Assembly (NCBI RefSeq): GCF_902729435.1 | Contig: NZ_LR746525.1 | Span: forward strand, 1-49,337 | Direction of reading: 5' to 3' | DNA from: Magnetospirillum sp. UT-4 | Lineage (GTDB): Bacteria > Pseudomonadota > Alphaproteobacteria > Rhodospirillales > Magnetospirillaceae | Length of the DNA stretch: 49,337 bases | Shown: positions 27,526 to 35,472 of the stretch, one piece after another | Layout: every line of letters starts with the position of its first letter | Position numbering within the stretch: position 1 is the stretch's first letter | Made by a program: the position numbers and the translations under genes | Notes under the pieces: generated by a model | What the model was told of the DNA's origin: nothing | The model's database searches: none | The model's input: only the letters and a program-made list of their open reading frames with translations

Positions 27526-28684
27526 AGCCCTGGAAGGATCGCAGGCGATCGCGCGCGCCGTTGCGCTGTGCCGCCCCGGCGTGGTGGCGGCCTACCCCAT
27601 CACGCCGCAGACCCACATCGTCGAGAACCTCTCCAAGCTGGTCGCCGACGGCCGGCTGGAGACTGAGCTGGTGAGCGTGGAAAGCGAGTTCTCCGCCGCC
27701 TCGGTGGCGCTCGGGGCCTCGGCCGCCGGGTCGCGTGCCTATACCGCCTCGTCGTCGCAGGGCATCCTGCTGATGGCCGAGGTGCTGTTCAACATCTCAG
27801 GCATGCGCCTGCCGGTGGTGCTGACCTGCGCCAACCGGGCCCTGGGCGCCCCCATCAACATCTGGAACGACCACGCCGATTCCATGGCGGTGCGCGATTG
27901 CGGCTGGATCCAGCTGCACTGCGCCAACAACCAGGAAGCGGTGGACACTTCGATCCAGGCCTTCCGCATCGCCGAAGCGACCGAGTTGCCGGTGATGGTC
28001 TGCGTCGACGGCTTCGTGCTGACCCACACCCTGGAAACGCTGGAGATGCCGGACCAGAAGCTGGTGGATGCATACCTGCCGCCGTTCCGCTTCAGCCGCA
28101 TGCTCGACCCCAAGCACCCGCTGTCGCTGGGCACCCTGGTGGGGCCGGAATACTTCGCCGAGACCCGCCAGGCCCACCACCGGGCGCTGCTCGATTCGGT
28201 CGGCGCCATCCTTGAGGCCGACCGGGCCTGGCAGGCCGCCACCGGGCGGTCCTGCGGCGGGCTGCTGACCGTCGAAGGGCCCGAGGATGCCCGCATCGGC
28301 GTGCTCGCCATGGGCTCGCTGGTCTCGACCTTCGAGGAGGCCATGGAGGTGCTGCCCGGGCGCAAGAAGGCCAAGCTGATCAAGCTGCGCGCCTTCCGCC
28401 CCTTCCCGGACGAGGCGCTGCGCCACGTCTGCGAGGGGCTGACCGACCTGGTGGTGGTGGACCGGGCGATCTCCACCGGCTTCGGCGGCGTCCTCGGCGG
28501 CGAGGTGCGTTCGGCGCTGCTGGAAATGAAGAAGGCGCCGAAGGTCCACAACGTCGCCCTCGGCCTCGGCGGCCGCGACGTGCCCATGGAGATGTGGCCC
28601 CGCCTGCTGGCGGTGCCCAAGGAGGTGGAGGGCTTCCGCATCCTCGACCTCGACCCGGCCAAGCTGGAACCGGCCGACCTTTAG
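27518..28684 (+). CDS. porA: 2-oxoacid:acceptor oxidoreductase alpha subunit
   Basis: The alpha subunit (388 residues) supplies the pyrimidine-binding part of the thiamine diphosphate site. Motifs are VVAAYPITPQTHIVENLSKL, VSVESEFSAASVALGASAAG, YTASSSQGILLMAEVLFNIS and GAPINIWNDHADSMAVRDCG, all typical of pyruvate-type enzymes. The C-terminal half has VDRAISTGFGGVLGGEV. It overlaps porG and is followed by porB after 12 bp. Substrate choice between pyruvate and other 2-oxoacids is unproven. Confidence 0.93.
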   Translation: MLEALEGSQAIARAVALCRPGVVAAYPITPQTHIVENLSKLVADGRLETELVSVESEFSAASVALGASAAGSRAYTASSSQGILLMAEVLFNISGMRLPVVLTCANRALGAPINIWNDHADSMAVRDCGWIQLHCANNQEAVDTSIQAFRIAEATELPVMVCVDGFVLTHTLETLEMPDQKLVDAYLPPFRFSRMLDPKHPLSLGTLVGPEYFAETRQAHHRALLDSVGAILEADRAWQAATGRSCGGLLTVEGPEDARIGVLAMGSLVSTFEEAMEVLPGRKKAKLIKLRAFRPFPDEALRHVCEGLTDLVVVDRAISTGFGGVLGGEVRSALLEMKKAPKVHNVALGLGGRDVPMEMWPRLLAVPKEVEGFRILDLDPAKLEPADL

Positions 28685-28696
28685 GGAGACCTCGCC

Positions 28697-29677
28697 ATGA
28701 CCGAGCCTGCGTCGCTTCGCTCCCGCCAGCCCCGCTTCCGCGGCCTCGAGGCCGGCCATCGCGCCTGCCAGGGCTGCGGCGAGGCGCTGGCCGCCCGTCT
28801 GGTCACCGAATCGGCCGGCCCCGACGTCATCCTGACCAACGCCACCGGCTGCCTCGAGGTGTTCACCACCCCGTGGCCGCAATCGGCGTGGCGGGTGCCG
28901 TGGCTGCATTCCCTGTTCGAGAACTCGGCTGCCATCGCCTCGGGGGTCGAGGCGGCGCTGAAGGCCCAGGGCCGGCGCACCAAGGTGATCGCCATGGGCG
29001 GCGACGGCGGCACCTTCGACATCGGCTTCCAGGCCCTGTCCGGCATGCTCGAGCGCATGCACAACGTGCTCTATGTCTGCTACGACAATGAAGCCTACAT
29101 GAATACCGGCATCCAGCGGTCGAGCTCGACCCCGCATGCGGCCATGACCACCACCTCGCCGCCGGGCAAGAACCGCATGGGCAAGCGGCACATGAAGAAG
29201 GACCTGCTGTCCATCATCGCCGCCCACCACGTCCCCTATGCCGCCAGCGCCTCGGTGGCCTATCCCCAGGACCTGCGGCGCAAGGTGCGCCGGGCCATGG
29301 AGATCGAGGGGCCGACCTTCCTGCTGGTGCACAGCCCCTGCCCGCTCGGCTGGGGCCACGACGGCACCCTGAGCATCGAGATCGCCCGCCTGGGGGTGCA
29401 GACCGGCCTGTTCCCGCTGATCGAGCTTGAACGCGGCGAGGTCGCCTCGGTCATGCCCATCCGCAACCCGGTGCCGGTGGTGGAATACCTCAAGCGCCAG
29501 GGCCGCTTCCGCCACCTGTTCTCGGACGGCGACCATCGGGCGCGCGAGGAGCGCGAGCACCTGCAGGCGCTGGCCGACTACAATATCGAGCGCTACGGCC
29601 TGAAGGGCGACGGCGACGACCCGCTCGACACCGACGGCGCCGACACCGTGCGCCGCGGCGGCCCGGCGCGGACCTGA
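28697..29677 (+). CDS. porB: 2-oxoacid:acceptor oxidoreductase beta subunit
   Basis: The 326-residue beta subunit binds thiamine diphosphate and one 4Fe-4S cluster. The TPP motif is GGDGGTFDIGFQALSG, and the likely cluster ligands are Cys24 and Cys27 (ACQGCGE), Cys52 and Cys215. The segment YMNTGIQRSSSTPHAAMTTT is close to pyruvate enzymes of the PorB type rather than to 2-oxoglutarate (KorB) enzymes. The last ~50 residues are charged and extend a little beyond the fold. It is followed 16 bp later by the flavoprotein gene. Confidence 0.93.
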   Translation: MTEPASLRSRQPRFRGLEAGHRACQGCGEALAARLVTESAGPDVILTNATGCLEVFTTPWPQSAWRVPWLHSLFENSAAIASGVEAALKAQGRRTKVIAMGGDGGTFDIGFQALSGMLERMHNVLYVCYDNEAYMNTGIQRSSSTPHAAMTTTSPPGKNRMGKRHMKKDLLSIIAAHHVPYAASASVAYPQDLRRKVRRAMEIEGPTFLLVHSPCPLGWGHDGTLSIEIARLGVQTGLFPLIELERGEVASVMPIRNPVPVVEYLKRQGRFRHLFSDGDHRAREEREHLQALADYNIERYGLKGDGDDPLDTDGADTVRRGGPART

Positions 29678-29693
29678 AGCGAGGGAGGAGAGC

Positions 29694-31397
29694 ATGCCTG
29701 TCACCATGACCCGCGGCGCCTTCGCCCTTCCCGGCACGTCGCTTGCCTTCAAGACCGGAACCTGGCGCAACACCAGGCCGATCCACACCCATGCCGCCGC
29801 CCCCTGCCACGGCGCCTGCCCGGCCGGCGAGGACCAGCAGGAATGGCTGGCCCGCCTGCAGGAGGGCCGCCCGCGCGAGGCGTGGGAAGCCCTTGTCGCC
29901 ATGAACCCGATGCCGGCGGTGACCGGCCGGGTCTGCCCGCATCCGTGCGAAAGCGCCTGCAACCGCGGCCAGTACGATTCCCCCATCGCCATCCACGGCA
30001 TCGAGCGCTGGCTGGGCGACGAGGCGATCCGCCACAACTGGGCCTATCCGCTGCTCGACGTCCCCGTGCGCTCGCAGCGGGTCGCCGTGGTCGGCGCCGG
30101 CCCCGCCGGCCTGTCGGCCGCCTATCACCTGCTCCGGCGCCGCTACAACGTGGTGCTGTTCGATGCCATGCCCGAGGCGGGCGGCCTGCTGCGCTCGGCC
30201 ATCCCGCCGACCCGCCTGCCGCGCGACGTGGTGGACAAGGAGCTGGGCCGCATCCTGGCGCTGGGGATCGAATTCCGGCCGCGCACCGCCTTGGGCCGCG
30301 ACGTCTCGCTGGACCAGCTGCGGTCGGAGTTCGACGCCGTGTTCCTGGGCGTCGGCGCCGGCAAGAGCCGCCACTGGGACGTGGACGGCGCCGTTCCCGC
30401 CGACCTGCACGAGGGTCTGGGAATGCTGAAGGAATGGCTGGTGGTGGGCGCCCTGCCCACCCCCAACGCGGTGGTCATCCACGGCGGCGGCAACACCGCC
30501 GTCGATCTGGCCCGGGTGATGCGCCGCGCCGGCGTCAAGGACGTGCACGTGGTCACCGCCTCGGGCCTGCCCGGCCCCGACACCGAGCCCGACGACGTGC
30601 TGAACGTGGTCCCGCGCGAGCTGGAGCAGGCCGTCGAGGAAGGCGTGGTCTTCCACCCCCACCGCACCATCAACCGCCTGATCATGCGCGGCTCGAAGGT
30701 GGTCGGCGTCGAGATGGTGCGCCTGAAGAAGCTGCCCGACGGCCGCGGCCGCAAGAGCCGCGTCTCGTTCGAGGGCACCGAGACGGTGCTGCACGTGGAC
30801 ATGGTGGTGCCGGCCATCGGCGAGGTGGTCGATCCCACCGGCATGGAATCGGTGCTGCATGGCAAGGACTACATCAAGACCGACCGCTTCGGCCGCATCG
30901 ACGGCCAGGCCGGGCTGTTCGCCGGCGGCGACGCCCGCGACTGGCTGAAGGGCCTGACCGGGGGCACCGTCAGCGCCGCCATCGGTGACGGCCGCCGCGC
31001 CGCCGAGGCCATCGACGCCCTGCTGTCGGGGCGCGAGGCCGTCGAGCCGGTGCGCCCGCCCATCCGCTACGACCGCCTGAACCTGGCCTATTACGAAAAC
31101 CGTCCGCGCATCCCCCTGCCCACCCTCGAGCTGGAGAAGCGCAACGATACCGACGAGATCGAGGGCGGTCCCAGCGGCGCCCAGGCGCTGGCCGAAGCCA
31201 ACCGCTGCTTCTCGTGCGGCAATTGTCTGGCCTGCGACAATTGCTGGACCCTTTGTCCGGATAATGCCGTGGTGAAGACGACGGAGCTTGCCTCGGACGG
31301 CAGCCATTACGTATTTGATTACGACTACTGCAAAGGCTGCGGTCTGTGTGCAAAGGAGTGCCCGTGCGGCTATATCGACATGGTTCCCGACGAGTAA
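29694..31397 (+). CDS. GltD-like FAD/NAD(P) oxidoreductase fused to delta (ferredoxin) subunit
   Basis: A 567-residue fusion. Residues 35-90 carry the N-terminal Fe-S cysteines of glutamate synthase small chain (Cys38, Cys42, Cys81, Cys85, Cys89). Residues 128-440 are the FAD/NAD(P) domains with VVGAGPAGLSAAYHL and IHGGGNTAVDLARVM. Residues 505-567 form a PorD-like 2[4Fe-4S] ferredoxin: C511/C514/C517/C521 and C546/C549/C552/C556. The likely job is electron transfer between the PorABG core and NAD(P) or ferredoxin, comparable in principle to the flavoprotein subunit of phenylglyoxylate oxidoreductase. It replaces the separate delta subunit expected beside porG. Confidence 0.9.
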   Translation: MPVTMTRGAFALPGTSLAFKTGTWRNTRPIHTHAAAPCHGACPAGEDQQEWLARLQEGRPREAWEALVAMNPMPAVTGRVCPHPCESACNRGQYDSPIAIHGIERWLGDEAIRHNWAYPLLDVPVRSQRVAVVGAGPAGLSAAYHLLRRRYNVVLFDAMPEAGGLLRSAIPPTRLPRDVVDKELGRILALGIEFRPRTALGRDVSLDQLRSEFDAVFLGVGAGKSRHWDVDGAVPADLHEGLGMLKEWLVVGALPTPNAVVIHGGGNTAVDLARVMRRAGVKDVHVVTASGLPGPDTEPDDVLNVVPRELEQAVEEGVVFHPHRTINRLIMRGSKVVGVEMVRLKKLPDGRGRKSRVSFEGTETVLHVDMVVPAIGEVVDPTGMESVLHGKDYIKTDRFGRIDGQAGLFAGGDARDWLKGLTGGTVSAAIGDGRRAAEAIDALLSGREAVEPVRPPIRYDRLNLAYYENRPRIPLPTLELEKRNDTDEIEGGPSGAQALAEANRCFSCGNCLACDNCWTLCPDNAVVKTTELASDGSHYVFDYDYCKGCGLCAKECPCGYIDMVPDE

Positions 31398-33004
31398 TCC
31401 CGGCCGCGGCCTTCGCCGCCCTGCTGCTGGCGGCGGCGCCGGTCCTGGCGGGGGTGGCCGAAGGGGAAACCGCCTTCGCCCGCCGCGACTGGGCGACCGC
31501 GCTGAAGGAGCTGCAGCCCCACGCCGAATCCGGCCATGTCGGCGCCATGTCGCGGGTCGGCCACATCTACCTGAACGGCTTCGGCGTGCCGGCCGACCCG
31601 GCCAAGGCGCTGCCGCTGCTCACCCAGGCGGCCGAAAAGGGCGACGCGCTGGCCCAGAACACCCTGGGCGGGCTTTATTTCCAGGGCCGTGGCGTGGCCA
31701 AGGACATGGACCGCGCCCTGCTGTGGATCAGCCGCGCCGCCGACCAGAACCAGCCCAACGCGCTGAACAATCTGGGCCAGTTCCACTACCTCGGCACCGG
31801 CCTGCCCAAGGACGAGGCCAAGGGCCTGACCTATCTGCGCCGCGCCGCCGATCTCGGCATCTCGGCCGCCATGGAAACCATCGGCATCGCCCACTGGCAC
31901 GGGCGCGGCGTGCCCCAGGACCGCGCCACCGCGGTGACTTGGCTGAAGAAGGCGGCCGAACGCGGCCACATGGTGTCGCAGAACCTTTACGGCGCCGCCC
32001 TGTGGAACGGCGACGGCACCGCCCGCAACCCGGGCGAGGCGGTGAAGTGGTTCGAGCGCTCCGGCATGCAGGGTGACGCCCCCTCGCTGTTCAATGCCGG
32101 CGTCGCCCATTTCAGCGGCACCGGAGTGCCCAAGGATGCCGAAAAGGCCTATGTCCACCTGGTCCTCGCCGAGCGCCTGGCCAAGCCGAACCAGAAGCAG
32201 CAATTCGCCGACTACCGCGACAAGATTCGCGCCACCCTTTCGCCCGAGCAGGAACAGCGGGCCATGAAGCAGGTGGCGGCGTGGAAGCCGGTCAAGGGCA
32301 CCCCGGTGGAGGCGGGCGCCGAACCCGCCGCGGCGGCCGGACCGGCGGCACCGCAGCCCGCCCCGCCGCGGCCGAAGAACGGCGCCGGGTCCGGCTTCGT
32401 CGTCGCCCGCGATGGCACCGTGCTGACCAATTCCCATGTGGTGCAGTCGTGCCGCAACATCCGCGTCGTGGTCGAGGGCGGCACCTCGCAGGCCGCCTCG
32501 GTGATCGCCCGCGACGCCGCGACCGACCTGGCCGCCCTCAAGACCTCGCTGGTTCCGGCCGAGGTGGCGCGATTCCGCGAGGACAAGCCCCTGCGCTCGG
32601 GTGACAGCGTGGTCGCCGTCGGCTATCCCCTGTCCAGCCTGCTGTCGCGCGAGCCCAACGTCACCGCCGGCGTGATCAGCGCCATGGCCGGCGTGCGCGG
32701 CGACGTGCGGCACTACCAGCTCACTGCCCCCATCCAGCGCGGCAATTCCGGCGGCCCGGTGGCCGATATGAGCGGCAACGTGATCGGTGTCGTGGTATCG
32801 ACCCTGAACGCCCAGAGCGTCGCCGAGAAGACCGGCGCCATTCCGCAGAACGTCAACTTCGCCATCAAGGCCCAATTGGCGCGCAAGTTCCTGAGCGACA
32901 ACGGTATCCCGTTCCAGACCGCGCCCTCGACGGCGACGCTGTCCCCCGCCGATGTCGGCGACCTGATCCGCAAGGTGACCGTCTTCGTGGAATGCGAGGG
33001 GTAG
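31364..33004 (+). CDS. Exported Sel1-repeat/trypsin-like serine protease
   Basis: A 546-residue protein. I start it at the GTG at 31364 because AAAGGAG ends seven bases upstream and a clear signal peptide follows (MRLYRHGSRR, then VIPAAAFAALLLAAAPVLA). This overlaps the end of the flavoprotein gene by 34 bases in another frame. Residues 40-270 hold about six Sel1-type helical repeats (AEKGDALAQNTLGGLYFQGRG and similar). After a Pro/Ala linker (about 312-338) comes a trypsin-like domain with His358 (TNSHVV), Asp388 (ATDLAAL) and Ser462 (GNSGGP). No PDZ domain is present. It should act in the periplasm. The fusion is not common in annotation I know. Confidence 0.88.
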   Translation: MRLYRHGSRRVIPAAAFAALLLAAAPVLAGVAEGETAFARRDWATALKELQPHAESGHVGAMSRVGHIYLNGFGVPADPAKALPLLTQAAEKGDALAQNTLGGLYFQGRGVAKDMDRALLWISRAADQNQPNALNNLGQFHYLGTGLPKDEAKGLTYLRRAADLGISAAMETIGIAHWHGRGVPQDRATAVTWLKKAAERGHMVSQNLYGAALWNGDGTARNPGEAVKWFERSGMQGDAPSLFNAGVAHFSGTGVPKDAEKAYVHLVLAERLAKPNQKQQFADYRDKIRATLSPEQEQRAMKQVAAWKPVKGTPVEAGAEPAAAAGPAAPQPAPPRPKNGAGSGFVVARDGTVLTNSHVVQSCRNIRVVVEGGTSQAASVIARDAATDLAALKTSLVPAEVARFREDKPLRSGDSVVAVGYPLSSLLSREPNVTAGVISAMAGVRGDVRHYQLTAPIQRGNSGGPVADMSGNVIGVVVSTLNAQSVAEKTGAIPQNVNFAIKAQLARKFLSDNGIPFQTAPSTATLSPADVGDLIRKVTVFVECEG

Positions 33005-33046
33005 GCACCATTGCGCTGACTTGGCCGGAGCTTCGTCTCATTCGGG

Positions 33047-33141
33047 CCTCATCCTGAGGAGGCCGCGCCAGCGGCCGTCTCGAAGGATCAGGCCCGCCGC
33101 ACCCTTCGAGACGAGCGCTGCGCGCTCTCCTCAGGATGAGG
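33047..33141. repeat. Imperfect inverted repeat (dispersed alphaproteobacterial type)
   Basis: CCTCATCCTGAGGA at the left pairs with TCCTCAGGATGAGG at the right, and CGTCTCGAAGGAT with ACCCTTCGAGACG inside. This is the layout of intergenic CCTCATCCTGAGGAG...TCGAAGGATGAGG repeats found in many alphaproteobacteria. A further hairpin GCTACTG/CAGTAGC follows at 33141-33159 and may end the transcript of the lipoprotein gene. Confidence 0.75.
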
Positions 33142-33171
33142 CTACTGTTACGCAGTAGCGTGTATGGAGCT

Positions 33172-33642
33172 TTACCTGGCGTTCAGCCGCAGATCGACGT
33201 CGCCGCTGCGGCTGGTCGCCCGCAGCGGGCGCGGGCGGTCGGGGGCGAGGTCGTACTTGACGTCCTCGGCATAGGCCCTGCCGGCCGAGCGGCTTTCATC
33301 CACCAGGGCGCCCAGCACCGCGATGCCGCCGGTGGCCATCATGAACGCGGTATTGCCCCAGATCCAGCCGTCGGCGGTGGCGTCGAGGGTGTAGGAAGTA
33401 CGGCGGAACCCGGCGGCGCTGCAGGTCACCGTGACCGGTGCCGCCGCGGTGGGGATGGTCAGCGTGGCCGGGGTGCGCACCGAAGCGGCATAGCCGTCAT
33501 ACCCCTTCAGGTCGCATTGGGCATTGTCGGGGCTGGTGCGGATCTGCACCTCGGATTCGGTCGAGCCGATCACCGACGCGCAAGCCGAGAGGCCGGCCGT
33601 CGCCGCGAGCCCAAAAGCCATCGCCAGCCAGCGTCCGGCCAT
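33172..33642 (-). CDS. Predicted lipoprotein, unknown function
   Basis: A 156-residue protein starting at the ATG at 33642 behind AGGGGGAA. It has a lipoprotein signal MAGRWLAMAFGLAATAGLSA with the lipidated Cys21 in the lipobox LSAC. The mature part resembles proteins with a PEGA-like beta domain (VQIRTSPDNAQCDLKG, PATLTIPTAAAPVTVTCSAAG) followed by a glycine-rich hydrophobic hairpin WGNTAFMMATGGIAVLGALV. The PEGA assignment is tentative. It is followed on the same strand by nothing obvious. Confidence 0.75.
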   Translation of the reverse strand: MAGRWLAMAFGLAATAGLSACASVIGSTESEVQIRTSPDNAQCDLKGYDGYAASVRTPATLTIPTAAAPVTVTCSAAGFRRTSYTLDATADGWIWGNTAFMMATGGIAVLGALVDESRSAGRAYAEDVKYDLAPDRPRPLRATSRSGDVDLRLNAR

Positions 33643-33713
33643 TTCCCCCTGCCCCTCCGAAGATAGTCGGCAACTATCCCAAAGGGGGCCGGCCGCTGGC
33701 AAGCAATAAGAAC

Positions 33714-33965
33714 TCACATCACCGCGACGGCGGCCCCCGCCACCGCTTCCGGCACCGGGTCGTAGGCGACCACCCAGTAGCCGCCGGACTTGTGCCAGCG
33801 CGCGGTCAGGTAGTCCGACGTCGCCTCGCGGTCGCCGCCGATGTGGACCAGGGCCGCCTCCAGCGCCTCCTCGGCACTGTCGGCCACCTTGTCGAGAACT
33901 TCGGTGATGCGGAACGGGCGGCTGGCCGTTCCCGGCAGGGTGGTCTGAATGACGACGAGAGGCAT
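33714..33965 (-). CDS. Hypothetical protein, 83 residues
   Basis: A small soluble protein (MPLVVIQTTLPGTASRPFRI...) with an alternating alpha/beta look and a Gly/Tyr-rich strand SGGYWVVAYDPVPE. GGGGAG precedes its ATG at 33965. I do not recognise a family. It lies in the same orientation as, and 71 bp upstream of, the lipoprotein gene. A frame on the same strand reads through both in another phase but is not likely. Confidence 0.5.
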   Translation of the reverse strand: MPLVVIQTTLPGTASRPFRITEVLDKVADSAEEALEAALVHIGGDREATSDYLTARWHKSGGYWVVAYDPVPEAVAGAAVAVM

Positions 33966-34039
33966 GGTCCGACAAAGCTCCCCGGCTGAACGTTGACGGC
34001 CCCCTTGGTAACGGCCCCGCCTTGCCGCCAGGTTAATCC

Positions 34040-35254
34040 TCAGCCCGGCCGCCCATCAGCGCGCGGCCGTGTCACGATCGGGACGTACACCACGGCGAAC
34101 AGGACCCAGCCCAGCGCCCACAGGCCACCGCCGGCATGGGTGAGAGCCGTCGTCGCCGCCTCGGCGAAGCCGGCGGCCACCCGCAGCAGGGCGCCGAGGC
34201 TGACCAGGACGTAGGCCGCAACCGTCCACCGCGACACCACCAGCATCCGCCCGGAATGGCCCAGCGCCGCCCGGCTCATGACGCCGATGATCATGGTGGC
34301 GATGGAGCCGGCGGTCAGCGCGTGGAGGGCGGCGGTCTCGGGTACCGCCGCGGTGAAGCTCGAGGCCCCCAGCAGGGCCAGCCCGGCCACCAGCCACAGA
34401 TAGCCCAGATGCAGCACCCACAGGATGGGATTGGACAGGGTCCGCCAGCCGCGCCAGCGCGCCAGCCGCAGCAGATGGATCGCGGCGGCGGCCAGCAGCA
34501 CCGCTCCGGCCGCCGCCGAGCCCGGCAGCAGCGCCGCCAGCACCGTCGCCGCCGCCACCGACCCCACCGCGCTCCCCTTCTCGATCCAGCCGATGCCGAT
34601 GATCTCGCGCGCATCGCCCTGCATCCGCAACCAGGTCTGGGTGAAGGCGGGAACGACGCGGCCGCCGACCAGGGCGATCATCACCAGCACCACCGCGATG
34701 CCCAGGCGGATCGCCGCCAGCCCGTCGCCCGCCCCGAGGACGAAGTCGATGTGCACGGCGGCGTTGGACAGGAAGAACAGCGCCAGGATGACCAGGAACA
34801 CCATGTTGCGCGGCTTGCCGGCGCGGACCAGCGGACCGCCGACCAGAACCCCCAGCAGCGGCAGATACGCCAGGTCCGCCGCCGCCACCAGCCAGGGCGG
34901 CAGATGTCCGGCCAGGACGAAGGCCAGCCGGCCGGCCAGCCACAGGGCCGACAGCAGCATCAGCGGCCGCCCCGCCACCGGCGCCGAGCCGGTCCAGTTG
35001 GGCACCGCCGTCAGCAGGAAGCCGCCCACCGCCGCCCCGGCGAAACCGAACACCATCTCGTGGCCGTGCCACAGCATGGCGGCGAAGGGCAGGCCCAGAT
35101 CGACGCCGCCGGAATGAACCGCCAGCCACAGCGGCAGCATCAGCGCGCCATGCAGGGCGGCGGCCAGGAACAGCGGCCGGAAGCCGGCGGCGAAGAAGGC
35201 GGGTCCGGCGGCAGCGCCGCCGCCTTTGGGCTCGTTCAGGGGAATGGTCGCCAT
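34040..35254 (-). CDS. nnrS: NnrS family haem-copper membrane protein
   Basis: A 404-residue, about 12-helix membrane protein. It contains FFAAGFRPLFLAAALHGALM, MLWHGHEMVFGFAGAAVGGF, LLTAVPNWTG and ATMIIGVMSRAALGHSGRM, the conserved histidine-containing motifs of NnrS, which protects cells under nitric oxide stress. I start it at the ATG at 35254, six bases after GCGAGG; an ATG two codons earlier is an alternative. A perfect FNR-type box lies 57-70 bp upstream of the start, so control by an FNR/NnrR/Dnr-type regulator is likely. It is divergent from nifB. Confidence 0.9.
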   Translation of the reverse strand: MATIPLNEPKGGGAAAGPAFFAAGFRPLFLAAALHGALMLPLWLAVHSGGVDLGLPFAAMLWHGHEMVFGFAGAAVGGFLLTAVPNWTGSAPVAGRPLMLLSALWLAGRLAFVLAGHLPPWLVAAADLAYLPLLGVLVGGPLVRAGKPRNMVFLVILALFFLSNAAVHIDFVLGAGDGLAAIRLGIAVVLVMIALVGGRVVPAFTQTWLRMQGDAREIIGIGWIEKGSAVGSVAAATVLAALLPGSAAAGAVLLAAAAIHLLRLARWRGWRTLSNPILWVLHLGYLWLVAGLALLGASSFTAAVPETAALHALTAGSIATMIIGVMSRAALGHSGRMLVVSRWTVAAYVLVSLGALLRVAAGFAEAATTALTHAGGGLWALGWVLFAVVYVPIVTRPRADGRPG

Positions 35255-35310
35255 CGTCATCCTCGCATGGGTTGCCGGCGCCACAGTGGAAGGGCAGCCG
35301 GATGGCGACC

Positions 35311-35324
35311 TTGATGGCAATCAA
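35311..35324. promoter_or_regulatory. FNR/NnrR-type box
   Basis: TTGATGGCAATCAA is an exact match to TTGAT-N4-ATCAA. Its centre is about 64 bp upstream of the nnrS start codon, a distance that fits activation at -41.5 with a 20-25 base leader. It lies only four bases from the NifA site of nifB. Confidence 0.85.
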
Positions 35325-35328
35325 GGCT

Positions 35329-35344
35329 TGTCGCAACTGCGACA
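35329..35344 (+). promoter_or_regulatory. NifA upstream activator site for nifB
   Basis: TGT-CGCAACTGCG-ACA fits TGT-N10-ACA exactly and is centred near -109 relative to the expected nifB transcript start, the usual distance for NifA binding. Confidence 0.85.
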
Positions 35345-35419
35345 GGGCGTCGGACTCCCGACAGCGCCGCGCCGCCATGCTTTCGCGCAAACCCTAGGCG
35401 ATCCGCCATTTCCCTGTCT

Positions 35420-35434
35420 TGGCACGCGCCTTGC
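35420..35434 (+). promoter_or_regulatory. Sigma-54 promoter of nifB operon
   Basis: TGGCACGCGCCTTGC has the -24 GG (35421-35422) and -12 GC (35433-35434) at the correct spacing (consensus TGGCAC-N5-TTGC). Transcription should begin near 35446, leaving about 27 bases before the nifB ATG. Confidence 0.92.
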
Positions 35435-35472
35435 TGAACCCAGGTCAGTCGATTGTGACGCGGAGGCCGCAG

